Shown here: positions 11,581 through 22,400 of the stretch, piece after piece
Position numbering within the stretch: position 1 is the stretch's first letter
How the letters are laid out: each line of letters opens with the position of its first letter
Notes under the pieces: model-generated
Told to the model about the DNA's origin: nothing
What the model saw: the letters and a program-made list of their open reading frames with translations, nothing else
The model's database searches: none
Assembly: GCA_920105625.2 (NCBI GenBank)
Contig: OV050032.1
Location: forward strand, 203,258,258 to 203,322,257
Reading direction: 5' to 3'
Length of the DNA stretch: 64,000 nt
Source: Clusia tigrina
Lineage: Eukaryota > Arthropoda > Insecta > Diptera > Clusiidae
Position numbers and translations under genes: made by a program

Positions 11581-12547
11581 ACAAATATACATATAAAATA
11601 ATAATTGACGCTAAAATATAATTAGACGATGTAGCTGACCAGTTAGCTAGCTATGTTTTATAGGCAGCATTACATTAGTGACAGGTGAGTACACAAAAAT
11701 GTTCCGAGCTATTACAATGCAGTTTTGTCGCCAATATTTTCAACGGATGCATCTGTGTTATATGAACAGACTTAGTATATGTATATGTATGTTCATATGT
11801 ATGTATGTTAAAAATTGTTTGGTCATGTTCAGTGTTCTCATATCTAGTAAACGCGAGTAGCGCGACAAAATCCCCACGCCATGTGTAAACATGAAAAACG
11901 TTATATTTAAATTATAACTATTATATTCTAATTTTGTCCAGAACATTTGTTATGCGTAGCTATTTCTATCTCGTAGTTAGTAATAAGTCGTTAGCAAATA
12001 TGGAATATACAGCAAATTACGATATTTCATAGTTTTGTACTCAACAGGCGAATATCGCACATTCCTTATATATCGTATTTGTTCGTTAGTCATATGTTTT
12101 CTCCTTCAATCATACTGTTAGGCATGAACGACAAATACGATATACAGATAGGGATGGGCATTCCCCAGTTCAGTACAAAATCTTGGACTGTTGCCTCAAT
12201 CTACTCTGAAGAGCTGACCAGTCGTGAAACGTAATCACCAGGTTCTAACTCGTAAGAAAACTGTAATTGTTTTTAATTTGTTTGAATTATATACATGCAT
12301 ACATATCTGTTTTGGACATGAACGTTACCGTAATTAACAATGTCAACTGGTTACTGCCTCCATATTTGCACCATTTACAACACCACTTTCAACTGCTTAT
12401 TTTTTAGATCCATGAATCATTCAAATGATTCACATTTGGTAATGGTGGAATTTAACATTTTATTCTATGACAAACTATAATAATACATATGTATGGATAC
12501 GAGATACTATAATTATTAGTGGCGTATATGGATTCAGTACTAGTATT

Positions 12548-12662
12548 TGCGTAAATTGGAGATATAAAACAGAATAAACCACAAAGATTTATAAATGATA
12601 TCATATTACATTAAATTGGATATATAAAACCTTATAAACAATTCAGATTTATAAATGATATC
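12548..12662. repeat. About 60-bp direct tandem duplication
   Basis: The phrase aaattgga(g/t)atataaaac is followed by a segment ending gatttataaatgatatc, and the whole occurs twice in succession (near 12553 and 12614). Confidence 0.7.
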
Positions 12663-13456
12663 CCCAGAATAAATATCTTAGCTATATATGAGTTTACTAA
12701 ACACTTGATTACTTCCCAGATGATGAATAATGCCAAGAAGAACCCTTACAAAATGCCAAGCAATTTTCACGGAAAGTAAAATGTCACGCCCATGCTAAAT
12801 TCCTGCGAGACAATATTTCTTAGCGCCAAGTTGTATTAAACTCCGTGCTCACAAATTTCGTTGCCAAAATAATAAGTGAGTTGCTTATATAATAATAATT
12901 TAAACCATCAAAACAAAAGAATAAATTTAATTATAGAAATCAAACATTTTATTGGCTTTTCTTGATTAAAATATTAAAGTTTGTTTCCTTGAAGTACACA
13001 ACTTCAGCCAGTATTCCGTGTATACGGGCATGGTTCGTGGCCAAGTGGAACAATATACTAATTAACCACCCAGCAAATACGTATGAAGAAGAAGAGTTTC
13101 GTTACAATGTGTTATTTGGGCATGGTTTTTGCAGTGCTTTAACAGTTGAAGTGAAGAGAGTGCTTCTTTATTAATAAGAGCCAATGATAAAGCGTTGTAA
13201 TATATGAAAAGTTTGTATTTTAACTGAAAAGAATTTACCCAATTGTTTGTAATATCTTACATAAATGTTACATACAGTTCTATATAAAGTCGAATTTAGT
13301 TGAAATCAATAAAAGCGAAATGAGAAGAACGGTGTGTATTCGATGAGTGTTTGACAGTAACTGATATTGTTTTATTTGGTAATCTCTTTTTTGCTTTGCT
13401 TTGCTTACAGAAATGAGATTTTATAGTAAAATTAACATAAAAAACAGAAATGAACT

Positions 13457-13635
13457 GGAACACAGCCATTCAATTAAGTTACTTGAGCAGAGGACAACAA
13501 CTTTCCTCTCTTTGATAGCGCTTTCGCATGCTTTTAACTGATATTGCGTTGGAACACAGTAATTCAGTTAAGTTACTTGAGCAGAGCACAAACACATTTC
13601 TCTCTTTGAGAGCGCTTCGCGCGCCTTTAGCTCGT
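13457..13635. repeat. About 93-bp tandem duplication
   Basis: The phrase ggaacacag(c/t)(c/a)attca(a/g)ttaagtt, followed by acttgagcag and a ctctcttt/agcgctt stretch, occurs at 13457 and again at 13551. It lies just upstream of the SINE at 13676. Confidence 0.75.
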
Positions 13636-13675
13636 ATCGATTATTCCAATCATCATTTTTAATTTCGTTTGTTAG

Positions 13676-13890
13676 CCACCCTCTATGGTCTAGTGGTAAG
13701 CATTCTAGACTCACACCCCGAGGGTCGCAGGTTCAAATCCTGCCACGGGCTTGGTCTCAAAAATGCTTCTTTCTATAAAACCCTTTTCTATTCGAGTCGA
13801 AAGCCTCTGTAGCTAGTACTCATTCCCCCAACACCTTGCACTCATAATTAATTATGGTGTAAGATATAATAATAATAATAATAATAATTT
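13676..13890 (+). mobile_element. tRNA-derived SINE, copy 1 (most complete)
   Basis: The head contains an A-box-like tggtctagtggtaagc (13686-13701) and a B-box-like ggttcaaatcc (13730-13740) closed by a gcagg/cctgc T-arm, as in tRNA-Glu-like genes. A unique body follows (ttcgagtcgaaagcctctgt, then cataattaattatg) and a (taa)n tail ending near 13888. The acceptor stem does not pair, so it is not a working tRNA gene. Two further copies occur at about 14100 and 54791, all in the same orientation. Confidence 0.8.
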
Positions 13891-14099
13891 CGTTTGTATG
13901 ATACTAAAGGCAATAAATTATTAAGGCACTCAACTATTCCACAGTTTATAATTTTTTTTCTAATGAAACAAATATTTATTGAGTGATTTACAAGGGAAAT
14001 AATAATCATAATAATCATATTTATTTCAAGTATATTTATATACAAAAAATAATAAAAATAACAAGGGAAATGAGTTTTCTTATATGCCTTGCATACAGC

Positions 14100-14735
14100 T
14101 TGCGTTCTCTGACACTCAGAGGGTTGTAAGTTCAAATCCTGCCCCGGACTAAGTCTCAAAAATGTATCTTTCAAAAAAATCTTTTCTCTTCGAGTCGAAG
14201 GCCTCAATAGCACCCCTCGCAGTCATAATTAATTATGCTTTAACAAAGTGTCTCGACTAGCTATAATTCATGGCAATGTTCATGTTCACGTCAGAGTAGC
14301 TGATGGCTGTCAGAATATGAAGTGAGCAAATTATGTTAAAGCATTTCATTTTTTACATGGCTTTGAACAGTAAACAACAGAGATGCGTTCTTGCATTGAA
14401 TGCTTTAAGAAAGTTAAAAAACGGCAATCAGGAATTGAACAGTTTGTAATTGCACAAACACTCAAATTCTCAATAAATAATTATTAAATTAATTATTTCG
14501 CTTCTATTAAATTTAATTCGTGCCATTTTTAAATAGACAAACGTTCAAATCGAGTGAAACTTCAAATTTATGTCAGGGTTTCTGGGAGAACTGCTGTCTT
14601 GACATAAAGTTTAATTTTTTTTGTATGACATTAACATATGGAGTCTCCACTCAATATTTTGATGTTAAGATATGAACATTGCCATGAATTATAGCTAGTC
14701 GAGACACTATGTAAGATAGAATAATAATAATAATA
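14100..14735 (+). mobile_element. tRNA-derived SINE, copy 2, 5'-truncated and split by an insertion
   Basis: The B box (agttcaaatcctgcc) and the body are at 14130-14237. The A-box half is missing or decayed. The SINE tail resumes at 14708 with tatgtaagatagaataataa, matching the tail of copy 1 (tatggtgtaagatataataa). Between the two halves sits the inverted-repeat element 14238-14707. Confidence 0.75.
14238..14707. mobile_element. 470-bp element with perfect 36-bp inverted repeats, nested in SINE copy 2
   Basis: 14248-14283 (starting gtgtctcgactagctataat) is the exact reverse complement of 14672-14707 (ending agctagtcgagacac). TATG at 14234-14237 and again at 14708-14711 may be the target duplication. 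On that reading the left end carries 10 extra bases (ctttaacaaa) outside the inverted repeat. The interior has no significant ORF. Perfect arms indicate recent activity compared with the SINE. Superfamily not assigned. Confidence 0.75.
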
Positions 14736-14984
14736 GATACAACACTGTACATGGGGTGCGTTCAACGAGCCCGATTCATAAAGATTATGCTCTACAATCC
14801 ACTCGACGTCATTCACATTTTGCTTTGCAGTGTTTTTCTTTCGTTATTTATTTTTGTGCGCGATTTTGTGAATATTTTTTTCCTATTTGAAATTGCGCTA
14901 AATATGACGCAAGATAAATGTGCAAAACACTATGAAACATTAAGTGAAATTATCAGCTAACAAAAATTATAGAAATTGAGTGGA

Positions 14985-15349
14985 AAAGTGTAATTGGAAC
15001 GTAGGGAATGTGATTTAAGTTTGTTTGTAGGTGGTGAAAATATATACAGTTATTCGTCGTGAACGCTTTTCGAAAGGGGGGAAAAAACGGCGCCATTTTA
15101 AGAATGTAAATGAGTGGTGGACGAGACGAACGAGTGCATACGACGTTTGCGAAGAGGAAAAACTAGCAACAGCGAATTGAGTTGTGTTTTGCGTTTTCGT
15201 TGTCTCTTTGTTTTTTTTTTTTCTTTTCCTATTCCTTTTTGTTTTACAAAACCCAAAAGCGCACAAAGTAGAAAGTGAAGAAACATAAAGGCATAAATTT
15301 TAAGAGAGAAGAGAAACTGGACAAAAATAAGAAAATAACTGCAAAACGC
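14985..15349 (+). promoter_or_regulatory. ash1: Probable 5' UTR exon of ash1 (start uncertain)
   Basis: A strong donor, gcaaaacgc|GTAAGTACT, lies at 15349/15350 on the plus strand. A matching acceptor, ttccccacag, ends at 16465, seven bases before the ash1 ATG. The sequence in front of the donor is A/G-rich and non-coding in style, as expected for a fly 5' leader. The transcription start was not located. The left boundary is only nominal. Confidence 0.4.
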
Positions 15350-16471
15350 GTAAGTACTGTCAATTTGTACGAAATTTAACAAATTTGCAATTTGCTTTTG
15401 ATTGGAATAATAAAAATGAGTGATAAATTTTTGCTTAACGAAACGATTTGCTGGTTTGGTACTGTTGCTTATCAGCTTTTAGTGTGTTGTGGTGGTTGGC
15501 TCTGCATAGGTTGACCTAGTTTAGCCTTTGGCCTTTACAAAATTTCAGGCAATAATGTGAGTAGTTAAAATTTTAAAATATTATACTTTTATATTTTTTG
15601 TATATATAGATGTGTGTATTTTTCTATATTGCAAGTTGCTGCAGCAATTTACATAACGGGTTCTTGCACCACCCCTCGCACGAGCCATTGCAATTGGTAC
15701 ACTTCTAGTGGCTTCGATCAGGTGCAGCTGTATACAATGCACTCACTACACACATAGTATATATATATTTGCCTTTACGCTTCAGCTATCATGAGGCGGC
15801 CAGGTCCTGCGTGCGCCCCATACTCGCGCTGCTGCGCTGCTTTAATTGGAGTGAATCCCGCGCTTTGAGCCTCCGCTAGTTTCAACATTCCCTGCAATGT
15901 ATCGCGCGATTCGCGTGCACGTACTCGTGCATATATACTCGTATATACGCGTAGTTACCACCTTTGTGCCCTGACGTCAAGCTTGCTTATATCCATCCGA
16001 ACCCTTTCCTTAGCGTTGCAATTTTTCCCTGCTTTTTTGTTGTTGTTGGTTTTGGTTTTTTTCTCCACAGAAACCAGTTTCAAAGCAATTGCAGAATAAT
16101 GTGTAAAAATCTATTTTAATGTTTATTGAAATTTCTTTTGTGTGTGGTGGAAGTTTTTGCATATAATTAATGAAATAAATTCTTGAAGGATATTTATTGA
16201 TTAAGGAATTAAGTTATAGTATTAAATTAACAATATAAATAACAAATTAATATTATTATAATTTTTTTTATGTGGAAATGTGACTTAATTATTTAAGATT
16301 AATGAAATTGTATTTATTAACTTAAATGACAAATGCAGAACGAGCCGGGACGAGTGAGAACTACAAAAGTATTGCCTTAGATATATTTTGGAAGAAATAT
16401 GTTCGTTTTTTCTATTGAATATACTAAGAATATGTGTGTGCGTGTCTTTCTAGTGTTCCCCACAGTGAAAT

Positions 16472-19400
16472 ATGAACAAATCGAATAATGAATCAGCGAA
16501 GAATGTTTTGGATATGCAGCAAGAATCCGGTAGTGAAAATGAGGTAAACTTACTTGCAATTTTCATACACATTATACAAAATTGATGTATTCAAAGCCCA
16601 TTTTTATTGAATAGTTAATGGTGGTTTATTTATTTGCAGGAATCAGACTCGATTACAGATCATTCCAGTTCCATGTCTGAACATGTTAAGCGGCACCGAA
16701 AGAAATCATCAAGCACGACAGCGACACAATTCAGTGTCCAGCGCTCGGATACAGATGGTTTGCGTATGAAAATATCCGCCATACGGCCGGTTGCTACCAC
16801 AGCAGGAACCACCACAGCGGGCTCAGGAAGCGGTAAGAGTAAACATTTGGAAAGTCGGAAAGAAGCAGCAGCAACAGCAGTAGCAGGAGCAGCTAAACTA
16901 AAATCACCCCAAATAAATGATAAGGTTACTAATAATAATACAGTAGAAACACTCAAAGTGAGAATAAATAATAAAAATAAAACATCAACATCGTCATCGT
17001 CGTCGCATCAACAAAAACAAAAAGAAAAACATAAACAAAAAGAAAAAGAAAAAGAGAAAGAAAAACAACAAGAAAAAGAAACAAGTAAAAAAGAAGATTT
17101 CGCACTGCAGCGCAAGGGCGCCACCACACCAGCCGCCACCATGTTGGTGGACTCGACAACAACTGAGAGCAACACCACTGATAGTAATGCTGCTGCAGCA
17201 GTCTCCGACATCAAATCGGACACTAACTCAAATACGGCCACAACCACCACAAACGAGACCACCAGCAGCAATTCAACGCATGCAGCCGAGCTGCCGTTGA
17301 TGCTGATACCGCAGCCGCCCTGTTTGAGTGATGCCACCGAATCTGGCTGTTCGGAAGCCACCACCACCACTATAGCGGCGGGCATTGAGAAGGCCAAGAA
17401 GATTAAGGTGAAACGGAAAAAGGTACAACTAATTAGTGAAATTTTTTTCAAATGTTTTCTCTCATTTTTGGTTTACTTTTTTCCTAATGCCAATTTTGCA
17501 GACCACTTCAGAGAGAGGCTACTTACTATTCTAACCTTTTGTGGGGGTATTTGGGGTTTATGTACTTTCACTATAATCGAAGGAGCTTAGAAGCAAAGAG
17601 TTAACTTAGACAGGGTATAAAAATGGAGAGGAAATTCGTGTGTATGGAGTAAATGGTTACAAAACTTGGGGGCCGCTTGTGTATGTGACTCATCTCGTCA
17701 ACGATCTCCACCCAGTGGAAATATGCGCGATCATCAACTACACTGGGGGAATTCATACTTTTATAATGCTCTAAGCACATTTGTCAACCGAGTGAAGAAA
17801 TTCCTTTTTTATCATCACAGGAGGAGAGACAGACAGTAGTAGGGAGTAACTTTCACATGACTTATTGGAATAATTTCGTGTGATTGACTCACGGCTTGGT
17901 TAACAATGACGAACGTATCGGTTTATCCGAGAATGAGAGTGTATAAGACAAACAAAAGGTGTGGTAGAAAGCGTCTATATTATCTGGTCCACTCTGGAGT
18001 GACAATTCAAGACTTTGTCTATACTGGAGCTGGTGAATACAAGAGCGGGGCTCTCTGAACAGTAGGGGCTCTCTGAACAGTAGGGGCTCTCTGAACAGTA
18101 GGGGCTCTCTGAACAGTAGGGGCTCTCTGAACAGTAGGAGGCTCTCTCAGCATATTTCACCACCTCCAGCTATGGTGGGAAGGTAAAGGGGAAACATTTT
18201 TGTATGAGTTTGTGAATTTTAAAGTTGGTTAAGAGAAAGATCGAAAAATGGATTTAAGAGACACCAGATACTCAGTAATAAGCAGACCACGATCGGATAG
18301 CTCTACATAGTTCTTATGTTGTCTGTATATACATATAAGGCTGGGAAACTCATTACATATTAGTATATCAGCTGGGAATAGCGTGGTTTTGGTGTTCTCA
18401 TCCTTATTTGAAACCATTCCCAATTGTGCTATGTGTATGGGGTATAGGAGGGGTTCCACCTCATCATCCTTCTACTCCTTGGATGGATGTTGATTGACTT
18501 CTTCTATAGGGGTCTAACAATTTCCGACTATTATTTTCATTTTCACTATTATATTTATTTTTTTATTTTTTATGTGATAATTTGTTTATATAATTTTTTT
18601 TTTAAATAACTATTTTTGTATATACTTTTTTTTTATGCAACAATTTTTTATTTCAATATTTTTTTATAATTTTTTTTTATATAATTTTCTTTTATATAAT
18701 AATTTTTTATTATTTATATACTAATTTTTTATACAATTATTTATATTTGTTTTTATATAATTTATGTTTATTTAATTTTGTTTTATACAATATTTTTTTA
18801 TTTTTTATATACTTATTTTTTAGACAACAATTTTTTATATAATTATTTTTTCTTTAATTATTTTTTATATAATAATTTTTTATATATATTATAAATTATT
18901 TTTTGTATAATTTTTTTTATAAAATTTTGTTTTATATAATTTTATTTTATATAATTGTTTATTTTTTTATTTAATAATTTTTTCTTTCATTATTTTTTAT
19001 ATTATATTTTATATAATTATTTAGTTACTTTTTATATAATTTTTTTATTTAATTATTTTTTTTTTAATAATTGTTTTTATTTAATTTTCTTTTATATAAT
19101 CATATTTTTTATATAATAATTTTTTATATGCTTATTTTACATACAAACTTTTTTATTTGATTTTTATTTATTTTATAGTTTTTATATAATTTTTTTTCTA
19201 TTCTTTGTGATTGTATTTCATTACTTGTTTTTTTATTATTTATTATTTGCGCTACTTTTTGTTTTTTTTTTCTTTTTCTTTGTTATTGTATTTTTTTAGT
19301 ATTTTTGTTTTATTAGTTTTATTTGTTTGTTTGCTTTTTAGTTTTATTTTTTTATTCGTTTTTTCGAAGTGATTTTTTTGTTTTGTGTTGTTTTTCGTTT

Positions 19401-22400
19401 TTTTTTCGTTGTGTACTTTTATTTTTTTAAATAATTTTGTTATATATATATTTTTTTTAATAATTGTTTATTGTTCGCTTCAATTTTGTGTATTATTTTG
19501 AAACTTTCGTATTTCCTTTATGATTTTCTTTTGTTTGTTTTTTGATTGGTTTTTACTTTTATTTTGTATATAACTATTTTATATAATAATGATTTTTATT
19601 CATTTAAGAATTTATTAATTGATTTTTGTTTGGTCTTTCGTTCGTTTGCAGGCCCAATCCACCAAAGGTAACGAAGTGAAGAAGGCACTGCATAAAGTCC
19701 GTCAGCAATCACACTTTTCCTCGGATACTGACGATGAGCCGCTGAAGCAGCAACAGCAGCAGCAGCAACGTGCACCACGTTTGCTGCTCACAGCCATAAA
19801 TTCGACAAAAAGCACAGGACCGCAACTGAAGTCCCTTGCAAACGCGGCTGGGTCCGCAGCAGCACCTGCTCATGGCAGCGACAACATCGGCATCTCTTCG
19901 AGTGATAACGAACTGCCCGATTTAGTGAGCGCAGCCATTAAGCGCGTCGAGAGCGACACCGACGACCCGGGCGAAGGATTCCGTAAGGCGAAAACGAAAC
20001 AGCTGCCGCAATACCAGTCCACTCTGCTGCAGGATTTCATGGAGAAAACGCAACGGCTGGGCCAAACCCCGGCTCGCGTAACTTCTCCTGAACGTCCAAC
20101 AAAATCGACACGCGCAGAACCGTCCACCAGTTCAAATGCCAACCCACAATCGGATAATGTGGCTTCCAGCAGTGGCGTGGTCAAGAAACGTCGCGGCCGT
20201 CCCAAGAAAGTTGAAACCGTTGAGGCTGAAGCTGCGGCCTCCAGCGCCACTGCCACCACCATTAATGAGTCGGCAGATTCGGGCGTTATCTCCACTACAA
20301 GCACCACGCAGAGCACGTCTCCGTCACCCAAAGTTTCATCGACAGCCACAGTGACAGCGGCGGCCACCTCGACAACGGGAACCGGATCGCCACACCAACA
20401 CAAACCACGTAAACATGAGACTGACAGTGCCACCACCTCGCCTGTGAAAAGCTCCAACGACACTGCTGCGACCTCAAGCTCAACGTCGAAACACAAAATC
20501 AACATCGCCTACCTAGACAAGCGCATGTACGCCACGGAACGTGTGCTGTACCCGCCGCCGCGAAACAAACGTCGCCAGTCGTCGAGTGCCAACGCATCGC
20601 AGAAATCTGGTTCGCACCAGGACAGGAAATCAGCTGCTCTTGCGAAAATAACCAAAGAAGAACTGCAGCTCGATCCGGTGTGGCGCAAAATCGATGTAAA
20701 TAAAAAGTTTCGACGTCCCAGTCTGAGCGGCTACAAGAGCGACGGCGGCGCTGGCAACGTGACCGTCTGCAGCAAAATCCTAGCAGCCAAAAGCGGCTAC
20801 GTCTCGGACTACGGATCGGTGCACGCGCGCTCCCACCATCACAACTCTGGCTACAAAAGCGATGCCAGCGGCAAGAGCCGCTACAGCACCAAGAGTTGCG
20901 CAAGTCGACGGAGTCGCGCCAAGAGCTGTGGCTACCGCAGCGACTGCAAGGAGAGCGGCACCGTGCTCAAGTCCACCAAGTTCCGACGAAAACGCCGCAC
21001 TTCCCTGATGAAGACGCACTCGAAGTCGGTGGGCAATCTCAATGATGAGCAGGACATCCTGCAGCTCGCCGGACTCTCGCTAGGCCAGAGCAGCGAAGAG
21101 AGCAATGAGTACGTGTGCAAGCCCACTCTCGAGAGTTTGCCCACGACGAGCATTTCGAAGAAATACGGCGAGATAAACCGCTTCATAGCGACGGGTGAGT
21201 ACTTTGGGCGTGGCAGCAGTGCTGTTGGCGCCACATTCGGCAGCCTACATGCCAAGCGCATCTACGAGGTGGCCAACGAGGACGCCTCGCAGGACGCGTT
21301 TGCCCACAATTTCAGCGGCAAGCTGCTGATGCCCCGCAAGAACTCATTCACGTCCGAATTGGCACATGAAATGCTGCCGCACACCTCGCGCAAAATCAAG
21401 TCGCGCCGCTCCTCGGCCGCCAGCTACTGCAGCTCCTACTACTCAGGTTTCTCGAAAGTGAAGCGCCGGCGCAAGCGCAAAAGTTACCGCTTCCCGTCCA
21501 CCAGCAAGTCGGCCGCCATCGACTCTAAACTCCTGACGGAAATTGACATCATTACAAGCACATTCGGAACGCTGTGCCGCATCAACACGGGTGACAAGCC
21601 CACGAGCGGACTGGGCGGCAAGGAGAAGCTGCTGGCGGAGCCCAGCAAGTACCAGTGTCTGTCCTCGGGCGGTAGCGGCAGCACTACCAAACGTGAGGGG
21701 CGCGACAAGCGGGCCTTGAAGAAGCGTAAAATCAATGAGAACCTCGACTACGCGATGCTCTCGGCGGCTGGCGGTGCTCTAACGCCCAGTGGCAGCTCAA
21801 CCAAGCGCCGTCACAAGAAGGCTAACAGCTCCAGTCCGGACGATCACAAACTACCACTGAAGAAGCGCCACTATTTGCTCACACCCGGCGAGAAGTCCAC
21901 CGAAGCGGCAGTGGCTGTGGCCGCCAAGCTCTTTGCCACCAATGCAGAGGCGTGGGCAGCAGCAGCTGCAGCGGCCAAAACCACTGCTTCGACCAAAGCT
22001 CAGCAGCAGTTCGGAGCCAAAATGGCCAAGGCTGGCGTCACGCCCAAGAAACGGCACCTTCTGCAGAACTCAACACATCTGGACGAGACGACCAGCATCA
22101 AGGGCAGCAACAGTTCGCCTCTGCGCATAGTCGTGGACACGGCCACCCTCACGGGTGGTAAATTGCTCGACATCAGCCCCATGTCCGTGAGTGGTACCAA
22201 GCACCTGACGGAAGTGGTACACAAGAAGCGATCACGCTTGGAGGGCTTGGTGTCGAAAATTGCCCATCACACTGATGCGGACGTGAAAGAACCTACCAAA
22301 GGTTCCACGAGGTCTCTCATTAGTGCTCCGCAATTGGACTCGGAAACATCGTGTCCGCCGCCGGGCGTATTCGAGCCGTCAGTTGAGCTGGAAATACAGA

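Larger units (their letters stand above)
9905..13400. other. Intergenic region with microsatellites and small duplications
   Basis: No confident gene. The region includes GT/CA runs (10120-10160, 10985-11046), a CATA/TATG-rich segment near 10560-10620, and an approximately 60-bp duplication near 12548-12662. One 79-codon ATG-initiated ORF at 11341 is listed separately. The 5' UTR and promoter of the minus-strand gene starting at 9904 should lie just right of it, but no clear TATA box or initiator was picked out. Confidence 0.4.
17423..19651 (+). other. ash1: ash1 intron 2 (2.2 kb)
   Basis: Bounded by AAG|GTACAA and tcgtttgcag|GCC. It contains the 18-bp minisatellite at 18047-18150 and an extreme T/A-rich block at 18531-19619. 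If retained, translation would stop at 17588. No other gene is seen inside. Confidence 0.8.

Noticed and set aside
13681..13750. Possible functional tRNA gene (tRNA-Glu-like A and B boxes)
   Set aside because: The acceptor stem and anticodon arm do not pair, and the unit continues into a body and (taa)n tail shared with two other loci, so it is a SINE.
17423..17590. Extension of ash1 exon 2 past its donor
   Set aside because: The open frame continues to 17590, but a GTACAA donor at 17423 in phase with the 19652 acceptor joins to the conserved protein; the extension is hydrophobic and unlike Ash1.
18047..18150. CRISPR-like array
   Set aside because: The repeats are contiguous with no spacers, in a eukaryotic intron; it is an 18-bp minisatellite.
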